From contig OX375873.1 in NCBI GenBank assembly GCA_947359465.1, positions 74,712,278 to 74,776,277 of the forward strand: a stretch of DNA of 64,000 bases. The letters are read 5' to 3'. The notes under the pieces are model-generated. The model had not been told where the DNA came from. It was given only the letters and a program-made list of their open reading frames with translations, and did not search any database. Positions 1 to 10,110 of this stretch are shown one piece after another. The translations under genes were made by a program, and so were the position numbers. Position 1 is the first letter of the stretch; each line of letters opens with the position of its first letter. Source of the DNA: Metellina segmentata (lineage: Eukaryota > Arthropoda > Arachnida > Araneae > Tetragnathidae).

Positions 1-23
1 AAGATTTGCTGACTAAACCCAGT

Positions 24-559
24 AAGAATATTTTACCGCGGGACTTTTTATACATTCGATCTCTGTGAGAGACGTCTAAGCTCAATGTATTTCGGTGTCT
101 GAACGTGTTTTGCGTATCTATTCCGAACTTGTCATAGCTTGGGTTATTTTTCGAATACGATTTCAGTACTTCCCTTAGAAAAATCTAAGTAATGAATTCA
201 TTTTGTTAATTTCCAGTAGATAAAACAACGAAGGTTGCCAAAAATTCATTTTAAGGATCACGCGATACGTATCATGTGAGAGCATCTGGTTAAAAGAATA
301 ATTACGGAATATTTTAAATATTTGATCTCTATGAGATACTTCTGTCGAGCTAAATGTATTTCCGTGGCTGAATGTGTTTTGTGTATCTATTCCGAACTTG
401 ACATAACTTGGGTTGTTTTTCGAATATGATTTCAGCAATTCACTATGTAAAATCGAAGGAATGAATTCAATTTGTTAATGTCCATTAGATTAAACGACGA
501 ATGTTTCCAAAACTACATTTTAAGGATCACGCGATAAGTATCACGTGAGAGCATTTGGT
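24..559. repeat. Tandem duplication, two ~267-bp units
   Basis: Two direct copies lie head to tail. GATCTCT(G/A)TGAGA occurs at 58 and 324, and the unit-final TTAAGGATCACGCGATA occurs near 251 and 520. The period is therefore 266-269 bp. The copies differ by scattered substitutions, so the duplication is not recent. No protein is evident. An 87-codon open frame on the minus strand is only a by-product of the duplication. Confidence 0.85.
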
Positions 560-629
560 GTAAATGGTTAAAATAAACTGATATATGCCTTTCGACTGGT
601 TTGTTTGTTTGCTCGGAAAAGACGTTTCA

Positions 630-1187
630 TACACTAACCTACAATAATGGACCCGACACCAAGATGTGATGGAATAAGGGAACGAATGCATGCTTTAGTT
701 GGGGGATAGTCCCCCATGTTCTACAATTACACTAGCAACCCTTCTGGGCATACTTTCAATAAGGTTTTGATACACAGCTATGGGTATTTGTGTCCATTCC
801 TGCTGCAAGAATGTAGCCAGCTCAGCTGTAGATTTTGGACGTGGTTACCTAGTCCGTAAGCGTCGCTTTAACTCGTCCCACAAATGTGGTATGGGGTTTA
901 GTTTGAGACTCTAAGGGTATCCTCCCTATCTTGATACCACTGATGACAGAGGCTGCAACATGACATGGAGCGTTTTCATCCAGGAATTAACATTCGTCTA
1001 TTCCTTAAAATTGCCAGAGCGTAGGAAGAACCTGATGGTTCAAAATGTTCATGTAGGCGTCGGCGTTTAATTAACCAGGAGCAACATGCTACAGTCCCAG
1101 GCCATAGCACGAAAAACACCCGCAAACAAGTAGTCGAATTTTATGAAAATCCACTTGCGTTCGGTTCATTATTGTAGGGTAGTGTAT
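630..1187 (-). mobile_element. Tc1-like element with a large internal deletion (MITE-sized)
   Basis: The element is about 557 bp and is bounded by TA. Its inverted ends read CACTAACCTACAATAATGG on the left and, in reverse complement, CACTACCCTACAATAATG on the right (near 1186). Read on the minus strand it keeps a start-proximal scrap joined to the 3-prime third of a Tc1-type transposase. The same structure recurs at 59554-60117 in the opposite orientation. It cannot make transposase and would have needed an autonomous relative to move. Confidence 0.85.
695..990 (-). pseudogene. Tc1-type transposase, C-terminal relic
   Basis: On the minus strand the frame ends with the family-typical block QEWTQIPIAVYQNLIESM, then PRRVASVIVEHGG and a stop at 695-697. 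This matches the end of Tc1-family (IS630-Tc1-mariner) transposases, where a helix rich in I/L/Y is followed by SMPRR and a GG near the C terminus. Upstream the frame is broken. The residues around the last acidic catalytic position are damaged (SQTKPHTT, where the family has SPDLNPIE), and the DNA-binding domain is missing. Translation and family assignment are by eye. The downstream inverted repeat and the second copy at 59.5 kb support the identification. Confidence 0.75.
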
Positions 1188-1199
1188 AGAGCGAAATAC

Positions 1200-1420
1200 C
1201 TAAACCTTTCAATTTATCCTCTCTATAAAAACTGACCCGATCTTAATGAGAGTGATTAGATATACCTCGTCATTAGATTAAAACCAATTGGATTGTTATT
1301 TCGTCATCACAAAAAAAATCGGTGGTACTTTGAGGATGAGGGATCTTGTCATTAACAAAATTGATCAGAAACTGATGGGCGAGATATCCCGACAAAACCA
1401 CTTGGAATGTTAACATATCA
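1200..1420. repeat. Degenerate dispersed repeat with a GATATC palindrome (copy 1)
   Basis: This stretch contains variants of CATTAACAAAATTGRTCAG followed by TGATGGRCGAGATATCYCG. Similar blocks occur near 1930-2010, 9945-10110 and 35955-36190. The best-preserved core, at about 36166-36181, is the perfect 16-bp palindrome GACGAGATATCTCGTC. It has no coding capacity. The family identity is unknown. Confidence 0.5.
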
Positions 1421-2680
1421 AATTGATTACAGCTCTAATTTTCTCGATCGAATTCCCAGGTAAAGCTTTGTTCTTAATTCGGTAAAATTACATTCCTGTT
1501 TCAAATGTCTATAATCTCAACTCTAAATTTGAAGTTCTCTAAATGTTCTCACACTCTGTCAGTTTACTTGTACAGTATCTCGGGGGAAAAAACCTGACCA
1601 ACGCCTTTTACATCTAGCATTATTCATAGTAGAGCAACTTCAAAGAAGCCATTAAATAGTGAATAACGTCCTCTACAAATTCAAATGCAGAAACACTGTA
1701 TGAAGGCCTACTTAGTATCCAATGTCAAATAAACAACATTTCCGATGGCAAGATCATGTTTTGACGCCATAATTAGATTCTACATCGTCACATTAGTCAA
1801 ATATGAAATTTCATAAATTTATTATCATTATATCCGGAGATATTCAATGTTAAGGCCGATGACTACTTCAGGAACCATCTCCAAATTGAAAGTCGCTATT
1901 CGTAGATCAATATTGTTTTAATTTATCAGGATCTCTCATTTGCTGTTTGACTAAAAAAATATTACACACAACCTTAACCATCCTAAATTGACCATATCTT
2001 GATGGACGAGAAAAATTTGGAAATAATTAGATTCAATATTTATTATTTAATTTCACCGTCAACTTCAAGTTTTCGCAGTTAATGATAGCTGATAAACTAA
2101 TTCACCAACTGTTATTTAGTAGTAATTATTTAATAAGTTTTTCATAGTAAAAATTAACAATAACTTTTATCATAAGTTAGCAATAGCCGTTAAGGCATCG
2201 TAGTTTCGTCGATCTACTAAAAGATTGATCTTGGTTCAGCTATGCCATATGACAGGTGAAAGGTAATGTGTTACATTACGTAAAGGATATTTCCTAACAT
2301 GTTTAAAAAATTACAAAATCATTATGTTTGTCATAAATTTTTTCACCTATTGGATATCTCCTTAAATCACCGAATGGACGAAAAATTATTTGTAGTGCTT
2401 GAACTATACAGGGGAAAAATCTGATAATGTTTACGATAATATTAGAAGTGTTTTTCAGTGACACATTCTGTCAAAATCTATTTATATAATTATCTTACGT
2501 GGCACTCAAAAAAGACGTTATTTGTTATCGCGTTTTGGCAACATTGTACGATTGTTTGTTTTCCACAAAGCCTCGCGCCTCAATTGAATGTATAGCGTTA
2601 TCGGATGAAATTTTATTGAAAACAATATGAACTGTAGTCGAGCTGTTGCAATTAATAATAGAAATCAAAGAAAACGGATG
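1421..2680. other. No gene recognised
   Basis: AT-rich unique-looking sequence. The only repeat seen is another scrap of the GATATC-palindrome family near 1930-2010 (TTGATGGACGAGAAA). No open frame with protein-like composition was found. Confidence 0.6.
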
Positions 2681-2721
2681 ATCTTTTCAGGGCCATTTAA
2701 AACACGGTCCTTTTCAAGGCC
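2681..2721 (+). promoter_or_regulatory. Two histone 3-prime stem-loop-like motifs
   Basis: GGTCCTTTTCAAGGCC at 2706-2721 fits the replication-dependent histone mRNA stem-loop pattern GGYYYTTYTHARRRCC, although one internal pair would be C-A. Just upstream, CTTTTCAGGGCC (2683-2694) is the 3-prime two-thirds of the same motif. I could not find a histone coding frame upstream on either strand. This may be a decayed histone gene end or chance. Confidence 0.3.
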
Positions 2722-3009
2722 AAAAAATATAGTTCAACCAGACGCTTGCACTACAACTTTCGACAACAAATTTAATGAAAAAGTGTGGGTGGCTTGAGTG
2801 CTGGGTAACATGCAACACACTAACAACATGCTGAGTATTCAATTTCCAAATCAGCGCTCACATTTCGTTACAAGATTTGCTAAAAGTTTTCATTTGAATT
2901 CTGATTCCATAGGTACTGTATATAACTTTTCTAAAAAACCGCAACAAATTTAGGTTTGAAAAATATTTTTTTGGAATATCATATTTTGTAAACAATCCCT
3001 TCTGCTAGG

Positions 3010-3105
3010 ACACATGTCTTCATTGATTCAACGAAGCGAACCAATGAGGATTGCGAAGCAATCTTCCGGGGTTTGACGAGCGTTTGCGAGCAGGGTAATA
3101 TATAA
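3010..3105. repeat. Fragment of the hairpin-rich repeat family
   Basis: GGATTGCGAAGCAATC is followed by CCGGGG and GACGAGCGTTTGCGAGC. The same ordered hairpins are found, better preserved, at 53157-53410. It is a degenerate partial copy. Confidence 0.6.
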
Positions 3106-4555
3106 AGGTGAGTAGTAATATATAAAGGTTCTTATTTATAATTTTTCCGAACATAAATTTAATAATTAATGTTGCAACATAAAAATGATTGAAAAACTAA
3201 AATTTTATCTACAGTTTCTTTGGGTATCTTAATAGCAACATGCTACAGTATATCAACGCTATAGGAATATTATTTAGGAAGATATTCATAAAAGGATTTG
3301 AAATTGATTTAACAATAAGACTTTCCAAACTTTCTGTTCTCTTTATTCGAAACGTTTTTTTCCCAAATGACATGAAACTTGTTTTCTGAAGTTAAAGAAT
3401 GAAATTCGAAATTTTATGTTGAAATGGGATTGGTTTTGAAAATTATAAATTTGGTGCTCAATTTTATACTAAACGGGACTTTTCTGCAAATTTTTAAGCA
3501 TATGAATTTATAGATGACGTTATTTACTGTCGAATGCCATTTTTGAATTTGATCTAATCTTGCAATTGTTAGAATGAATGTCTACAAAATAATCCTTTCA
3601 GATTGCAAGCTTTTCAAATAAACATTCACTAACAAATACGATTCAACTCCTCATTCAATCCACTTGCATGTAAAGCACATTACATATACATGCATAATTT
3701 TGTTACGGTTAGCAATTCTCTGTTGATTTCTATTCCAACAAACATTAGTCGAATGAGCAATCCTAACAAGTCGCTTCAGCTTTACGGATGTTAAGAATTT
3801 GTGGCTGCAATTATTCTGTTCCCGGTTTGCCTTAAACGGGTAACCTTATTCCAAGGACTTTCTGGGACCTTGCTGGGTAAACACATGCATCTTTAATTGC
3901 TTCCGGAGTTCAAAATACTGAGAGAAATTAGTGGCTTTGTAGAGTTTTAAGGATTTGAAAAGGACGACTTGGAATTTGTTTGTTAGGTTTGTACGTTACT
4001 GAGCGGTTTCTCTTAGACTTGGATCTTTTATACAGACCGATTTTAAAAATCGGCAGTAATGTTTGCAAAAGATGTTTGCAGACCATGTGTTAACTATTTG
4101 AATTGGAACATTTAATGTTTGATCATCATTTTCGTTGGGACACACACGCATCGAAGATGTTTCATTTCATTTGAACTGTAATAACGATGACTATGTAACT
4201 CAGGTGGAGACTTCAACATGTGAACGTGGTTTAAAGCTACGAAGTGTTGTCCACTGAATTTTCTCTTCGCATATTAGAAAGCATTAGCATACATATAATA
4301 TAATTACTAAAGATGTTCAATACATTCATCTTTCGAATGAAATGAATTTTGTTGCTATTCTAAATTCAGTCAGTTTAAAGTATCGTAACATTAGAGAGAC
4401 GACGATTTAAATGTTGTTGCCTGTTTGAAATTTAAAATAAAAAATTACAATTAAATTTTTGAAAATGAAAGTGTTGGTGAATCAGTGTGTCATCTGGGAG
4501 AAGTCTGACCCAGACACACAAAATGATGTTGTCTACGTATGACCAGCAATACTCT
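3106..4555. other. No gene recognised
   Basis: AT-rich sequence with no coding signal or structured repeat that I could identify, apart from a short direct doubling of GTAATATATAAAGG at about 3093-3130. Confidence 0.6.
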
Positions 4556-5100
4556 AAAAATTGGTAATACCTTCCCCCAGAAACCATTAAAAAGCAAACA
4601 CATAAAATAAACCAATATAAAAAGAGAAGAAGAAAAAGAAATAAAAACCGTAACAGCAGCCGGAAGTCCGGTGATACCAAGCCTGAAGATAGTCGACAAA
4701 TGCCACTATCAACTTCGTCCAACAAAAGCCTAACATTAGTGAAATTTCAAATTCTTGTAACATTGAAAGAATAAGAAATAAAATAGTAATGTTCGTATGC
4801 GATAAAAAGCTGCTATTATTGTGTAGTTATTAACAACCTTAAGTGTTCTGATTTCTATTTAAAGGCAGTCGAATATAAAAATTTGTATTCGTGTCCAGCA
4901 ACAATTCAATTTTAAAATAAAATTCAAGTATTGTATAATATAGAATTGAAATGCAACTAATACGTTCCAGAAGTAGGGACGAAATATAATAAAAAATCGG
5001 TTACATAAATGTTGATATTAAATCTTTCAAGAATATTATTAAAGAAATAAAAGGGTATTTATTAGTGAGAAATGTGTTTTTGAGAATATTACACTGTAAG
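4556..5100 (-). repeat. Interspersed repeat family R1, copy A
   Basis: The block 4556-4730, read on the minus strand, matches 6178-6345 and 29738-29900 on the plus strand. All three share a line of similarity running through GTTGRACGAAGTKGRTAG, GGCTTGGTATYRCCGG and a T-rich tract ending in TTTTAATGGT. Similarity continues to about 5040-5090, where minus-strand CATTTCTCACTAATAAATAC corresponds to 29489-29510. The 97-codon frame here is not shared as protein between copies, so I treat it as accidental. Confidence 0.65.
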
Positions 5101-5317
5101 AGAAAATTAGATTCAGAATTACAAATCATTCTGAAATGCACCAGCTGACCAGCAAACGTATTATAATAATTTTTTTAGAAATATTAGTCCCAAAAGATGA
5201 TTTTATAGCTGAAAATTTAAAAACGTTGTGTTTATAGAGGACATTAATGTCAGCTTTGCCTCACGAAACAGAAACACTTATTAACTCTAGAAAGTAATTT
5301 TTTTTATTAACTAGCTA

Positions 5318-5800
5318 CTGCGTGGCCAGCACGGCGTTACCAGCAACAGTTATTTTCATGGGGTCAGATGTTACCACTGATCGCTATCTCCTGGTGATTA
5401 CTACGAATTTCCATTTGGTTTACTTCGCAAACCAAATAAGAATTCGTAGCCTATAGGATAACAGCCATCATTGCGTTATCCGTGGTGTTCGTTTGCTTCG
5501 CAAACCAAATGAAATTTTATAGCCTATTGGAATGATTTACCAACAAGTTCTCATTTGGTTTGCTTTGCAAACCAAACTATGAACTAATTAATAAAATAAT
5601 AAAATATAATTGAATATAGAAAAAACAATATAAAAAGCTTCGCATGTAAAAATTCGCTTCGCAAACCTACACAAAGGGCAAAGCCGTGATCGTCTTGTCA
5701 TCGTCAAATACGGCCAAATTCGAATTGCGAAGAGATCCAATCGGCGAGACGTCACAATCTTTTGCGAAGATATCAATATTTAATTGAAAAATTATTTTAT
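5318..5800. repeat. Hairpin-rich repeat family, copy with three TTTGGTTTGC palindromes
   Basis: This stretch holds repeated near-perfect palindromes of the form TTTGGTTTGCTTCGCAAACC at about 5413, 5487 and 5556. It then has GAAGAGATCCAATCGGCG, a GACGTCACAATCT block and an AATTGAAAAATTATT tail. The GATCCAATCGGCGTGACGTCA part and its tail recur at 26400-26480 and 26790-26870. No coding capacity is visible. Confidence 0.75.
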
Positions 5801-6177
5801 AAAGAAAATAAAATGTAAGGTAAATGTAAAATTTGTACATTTGTACTTTTACAGTGTATCTCTGACTGCAAAATATTTATATCGTACAAATACGCAAATT
5901 AATAAAAATAAATAAAAAGCATGGGTATTCAACCGGAAAACGAAAGTGAAAAGAAAAATTAATTAATAAAATAATAAAAACGTTTTTGTGCACTCCTCTG
6001 TCAGTGTGTTATTATTAGTATTTGTTATATATTTTTTCAATATGGAATTTCCATAAAACTCACTTCTCTCAATAAATATTTCAAGAAAAGTAATAAAGTA
6101 AGATGAAGGGGATTTATTATTATCAACAATTACGCCACCGATGACTATTTCTATTTCGTCATTCCCTCTAAGTCAAT
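5801..6177. other. AT-rich spacer, partly R1-like
   Basis: No gene was seen. The stretch 6055-6135 (AACTCACTTCTCTCAATAAA, then a TATCAACAATTACGC block) resembles 29485-29560 and is probably the outer part of R1 copy B. Confidence 0.5.
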
Positions 6178-6345
6178 GGTGTTGGCGTTTTGTTGAACGA
6201 AGTGGGTAGCGGCATTAGATGCGATCTTCTGGCTTGGTATTGCCGGTCTCCCGACTGCTGCTGCTGGTTTGATTTAAATTTTGTTATTTCAATCTTTTGT
6301 TTTGTATATTTGCTTTTAATGGTGTTTGGGGGAATATATGAGAAT
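6178..6345 (+). repeat. Interspersed repeat family R1, copy B
   Basis: Plus-strand copy of the block described at 4556-4730. It contains GTTGAACGAAGTGGGTAGCG and GGCTTGGTATTGCCGG, and ends in a T-rich tract followed by TTTTAATGGTGTTTGGGGG. The overlapping 82-codon frame has no recognisable domain and is not conserved in copies A and C. Confidence 0.65.
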
Positions 6346-6439
6346 TTGGGGGAATATATATATAAATTAATTCTCGAAGTAAAAACTACGGTAAGATACA
6401 TGCAAAATTTAACAGTGAAATTTATTAGCTTACTTTAAT

Positions 6440-7286
6440 TATTAGCTTTCTAAGAAATTTATTAGCTTTCTAAGAACAGTACGCATGCGTAAGTGCATCC
6501 ATATTCAATGCAGTTATCTCTACTATTATAAAAGGAAAGTGTTTGTTTAACCGTTCTTCGTTATCTGAGGATCCTACTGTACTTACAACAATGGGATTTG
6601 GCACACAAGTAGACCGAATGTTTTGCAATTTTTCGGTCGCGGCGAATTTTAAAATTGAATCTAGTACATTTCTCAAAGAATTTAATGGAATTTAATTTTT
6701 ATTGCTATCTTTAGAATGGCAACAGTATAAAAGATCGCAAATTCAAAATTAATTTTTTTCGTTTCTGTGTATATTTTTGCAGAGGATTAATTTGTAAGTA
6801 GAATAAAAAAGCAATTAAAAATTTTTACACAAATGAACGTTCTTGTTGGTCACGTATAATCCAAATGAAACAAAAATTTTCTTTTCACTTTTCGTCTTAA
6901 TTTCAACGTAATTTTCAAACAGAGAGAGAGATTTCATTCAATAAACAGACAGATGTCCACCTGTTATGCTTGGATAAAAGAGAATTGAGAGGGAACTGGA
7001 GGGAAGTAAAGGCGTAAATTCAGGTCCTCTCCGGGATCGCAAAGACTTTTTTTTTCTTTTGGTTATTCCCTTTGTTACTCCCCTCCTCAAAAATGTTACA
7101 ATTACTTTTAATAAAACTGATTACCGCATTGAAAAGATGAAAAAACAGATCATATAACCGATAACGAGGAAAATTAAATGACTATATATGCGGTGCGCTT
7201 TAACACGATGTTCCCTATTAAGTTAGACGGCACCTTAGAAAATTGAACATATAAGCCGGGTGACCATATAACCGGTACTGACTGCA
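6440..7286. other. No gene recognised
   Basis: AT-rich sequence. It holds a short direct repeat TTATTAGCTTTCTAAGAA at about 6440-6475. No coding or RNA gene signal was seen. Confidence 0.6.
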
Positions 7287-7311
7287 TATATATATATATA
7301 TATATATATAA
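7287..7311. repeat. (TA)n microsatellite
   Basis: About twelve uninterrupted TA units, just upstream of a Tc1 relic. Confidence 0.95.
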
Positions 7312-7349
7312 ATCTTATTTGCAAGATTTCCCAAATTATTATTCATATA

Positions 7350-7514
7350 ATGGGAAGGCGACTGCATCCGGTAGGGAATGTTGATGACGTAGTCTGACAA
7401 TTGGAGCAAATTTGGCAAGAAATACCGCAGCAGACCATCCGTGAGCTTTATCGGTCTATGCCACGCTGCGCGGCAGCTTGCATCCAGGCTAGAGGCGGGT
7501 CAACACCTTATTGA
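7350..7514 (+). pseudogene. Tc1-type transposase, C-terminal 54 residues
   Basis: The plus-strand frame reads MGRRLHPVGNVDDVV, an in-frame stop, then QLEQIWQEIPQQTIRELY, RSMPRCAAACIQARGG and STPY, ending at a TGA at 7512-7514. The pattern IW..IPQ..I..LY.SMP...A.I.ARGG.T.Y is the C terminus of Tc1-family transposases. Everything upstream of this, including the DNA-binding domain and the DDE core, is gone. A plausible 3-prime end lies near 7660, where GTTATAGAGTG is followed by TA. It is unlike the Tc1 copies elsewhere in the window and so represents another lineage. Confidence 0.8.
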
Positions 7515-7662
7515 GCTCGCTACTGTAACTCTAAAATAAATCATTCAATTGTTCTGAAATGTTAATCATTTTCTATTCTCTAGATAATTTTCCTATCCAC
7601 CAATTTTTGTCTCCATCGGACAACACCTTCTTGGTGAGTCGATTTTTTTGTTATAGAGTGTA

Positions 7663-8571
7663 ATTATAATCTTCAATACATTCATCTTTCGAATAGAATG
7701 AATTTCATTGCTTGTGTATATATATACACACAGAATATGTGATACTTGAGTATCAATAATAATTTGGGAAAATCTTGCAAATAAGATTAATTTAATTCAT
7801 GTAAGAGATATGAAACATGCAGACTAATGATCAGCAATTGTAGAGTTATTCTTGCAGACAACCAGGTAGATACTATTATATCTCCCTATCTCTTGGAATT
7901 CGTCAGCAATTATTCCTACATCGACGCGATTTATATTAGATTTTGTTTATACATTATTAAAGATCAATCGTAGCACATAGCAACAAATGGAAATCCTTGT
8001 ACATATATCTGTTTTTATACATTTTTTGTATTAGATACAGAAAGCAAAATATACCACGTATCCTTGGGGCAATGCAAGTAATTATCATCTATTAAACAAG
8101 GATTCGGTACAAAAATGACTGTTTGCATTGACTGCCGATAAAGAATAATATTCCGAATCTTTGCTAAATTTATTAGTACGTTTTCTGAGTTATTAACGAA
8201 CAAATGTTATTTACAGTAAAAGAAACCCAAATTTGTTTCTTTTATTTGTAAGAGTATTTCTCTTTGATAATTAATACAAGGGATTAGAATAAATCGCATG
8301 ATAATATTGTTTTGATATTACATTTATTATTTTTCGTTACTGTTTCGTTTCTATAAATAAAACAACTATAAGAATTATAATAAATTCATAACATTTTTTA
8401 TATTTGTGTGCACAAGTTTGTTGTAAAAACATTTCTAAAATTTTCATACTACAGTCAGAGTAAATAACTGAAAAATTGTTTTATTCCAAAGTGTAATGTT
8501 TTTGTTCCCTTAACTGCTTAGGATTTAATAAATTAATTAAGATAATTAATACGAGAGAGTGAGAGAGAGCA
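7663..8571. other. No gene recognised
   Basis: AT-rich sequence with no feature beyond short runs such as TGTATATATATACACACA at about 7714 and a GAGAGAGAGC tract just before 8571. Confidence 0.6.
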
Positions 8572-9016
8572 TTAACCCTTTGGGTACAGATTTATTTGAA
8601 AACAAGTAGTTCGAATTATCGTTTGCACATTAGTTACTATTATATTTTCGTATTATCGTTTGCACACTAGTTGGTGTTATATTTTCGAAAATTTCGTTTG
8701 ATAAGAATGGCAACAGTGTGAGAGAGATCACAGAGCTTCTGATCTATGCGTTCATTCCAAAAAAGAATGTCTCAGAACGCAGCCGTGTAAATATTTCTAT
8801 GTATGGAGTCAGATTAAATAAAGTATATTTTTGTAGAGAACGATTGAATAACTTGATTCTCGGAGAATCTCGTAACACCGATCACTTTTGCCATGAACAA
8901 GAATGTACATGTTTAATTTTGTCCTAGTTTGAATGAAGAATTAGACTTGTCATCCGTAACTTAGACAAAACAAGTACATGACGAGTCTCAGTCGTCAAAT
9001 GTACCCAAGTGGTTAA
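8572..9016. mobile_element. piggyBac-like MITE with TTAA target duplication
   Basis: The left end reads TTAA at 8572-8575 then CCCTTTGGGTACAG. The right end, in reverse complement, reads TTAA (9013-9016) then CCACTTGGGTACATTTG. The inverted ends and TTAA duplications define a ~437-bp element with no transposase frame. A second left end of the same family lies at 63848-64000 (CCCCCTTGGGTACAGATG). TTAA is used by piggyBac and Kolobok transposases, and the CCCTTT-like end favours piggyBac. Confidence 0.75.
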
Positions 9017-9116
9017 AATGGTAATAAAATTGTTAAACATCATACATTATATGGAGAGGGAATGTAATATTACACTGTGCTCGAAAATCCCTTGAGCCTC
9101 AAAAGGTTAAACATTT

Positions 9117-9611
9117 TTGAGCGTTGTGTGAAAAAATTGCACATAATTATTTTCACTTTTTGTGAGATCATTCTAACTCCAAACCGCATTAAGGAGACCA
9201 ATACTTCAGGTGCAGCAGTTATTCTAAACACTATTGACTTATGCCCCCAATGTTATTAGTGTATTCGAATTAATGTGGAACACTTTAAAGAATTTTTCTC
9301 TTGATATGTTAAATTATTACGTACCTTTTGATGTTTGTCTTGCCCTTTATTGTATTCATATTTTTGAAAAATCTGTTTCGAATTTTATTTGGATTTGCTT
9401 TTGAAGCAGCTTGTCCATTGTCGGTCCTTGAGCTATATCTAAACCAATCAAGCAAAATTGAGATTTTCAGACTTGGTTACATTAAAATATGACCCGTACA
9501 AATTTTAAATTGAATATATTTTTGATCGAATAATGTAGTATGTATATTCATCACTTCGGGTTCATTTTTGAAAAATAATATTTTACATAACATATTATAA
9601 AACCTTTCCTA
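9117..9611. other. No gene recognised
   Basis: AT-rich sequence without a supported feature. Just before it, at 9078-9116, minus-strand TTAACCTTTTGAGGCTCAAG looks like a lone piggyBac-type terminus, but no partner end was found. Confidence 0.5.
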
Positions 9612-9905
9612 GATTGACCATGATAGTCCAGTTGCTACAGTTACTGATTAGCATCTGGACGGTTTCCAGTTTGAAACTCGTTCCAACCAAAGACCGTAGC
9701 GTATATGGGGCTGATGCACGTTAAATGTGTTGTGGTCTCTACCTTCCTCACTGTGTCTTAGTGTGGAAGTTTGGAGTCATTGTGTCATTTGGAGTCATTG
9801 TCAAGAGTGGGTTGTTGTTCTGGTATTTTCCCATTTATTGATCTCGAACCATTGCCAACAACCCGTTGTGCTGCTCCAGGGTGACGTAAATTAGTATATC
9901 TACCT
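9612..9905 (+). repeat. tRNA-derived SINE, old diverged copy
   Basis: The decayed head GTCCAGTTGCTACAG...GTTTGAAACTCGTTCC leads into CAACCAAAGACCGTAGCGTA, TGTGTTGTGGTC, GTGTGGAAGTTTGGAG and the tail region CCCGTTGTGCTGCTCCAG then GTGACGTAAATTAG. The order matches the young copies at 15191 and 30073, but with many substitutions and a short internal duplication (TTTGGAGTCATTGTGTCA near 9770-9800). Confidence 0.75.
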
Positions 9906-9944
9906 AACCTTTAGCAGATAATAATTAAAAATTAACTGACCATA

Positions 9945-10110
9945 TATGTATTAAAGAGATATCTCGTAATTTGAAGAAAACTGACCGAGTCTTGAAATCG
10001 TCATCATAAAAAAACAGCAATATCTTTTTGACGATATATCTTGATGATACCTCAACCTTAACAAAATTAGTCAGGTCTTGATGAACAAGATGTATCGTTG
10101 AAAGAATAAG
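9945..10110. repeat. GATATC-palindrome dispersed repeat (copy 2)
   Basis: Contains AAACTGACCGAGTCTTGA, GACGATATATCTTGATGA and AACAAAATTAGTCAGGTCTT. These are degenerate versions of the units at 35955-36190. Confidence 0.45.

Noticed and set aside
2520..2600. A minus-strand peptide RTMLPKRDNK resembling the end of histone H3
   Set aside because: The similarity is a few residues, is out of register with the histone sequence, and lies on the strand opposite to the stem-loop motifs.
4432..4725. A hydrophobic 97-codon minus-strand frame resembling a membrane protein
   Set aside because: It lies in repeat R1. The hydrophobic run comes from an A/T-rich tract and is not preserved as protein in the other R1 copies.
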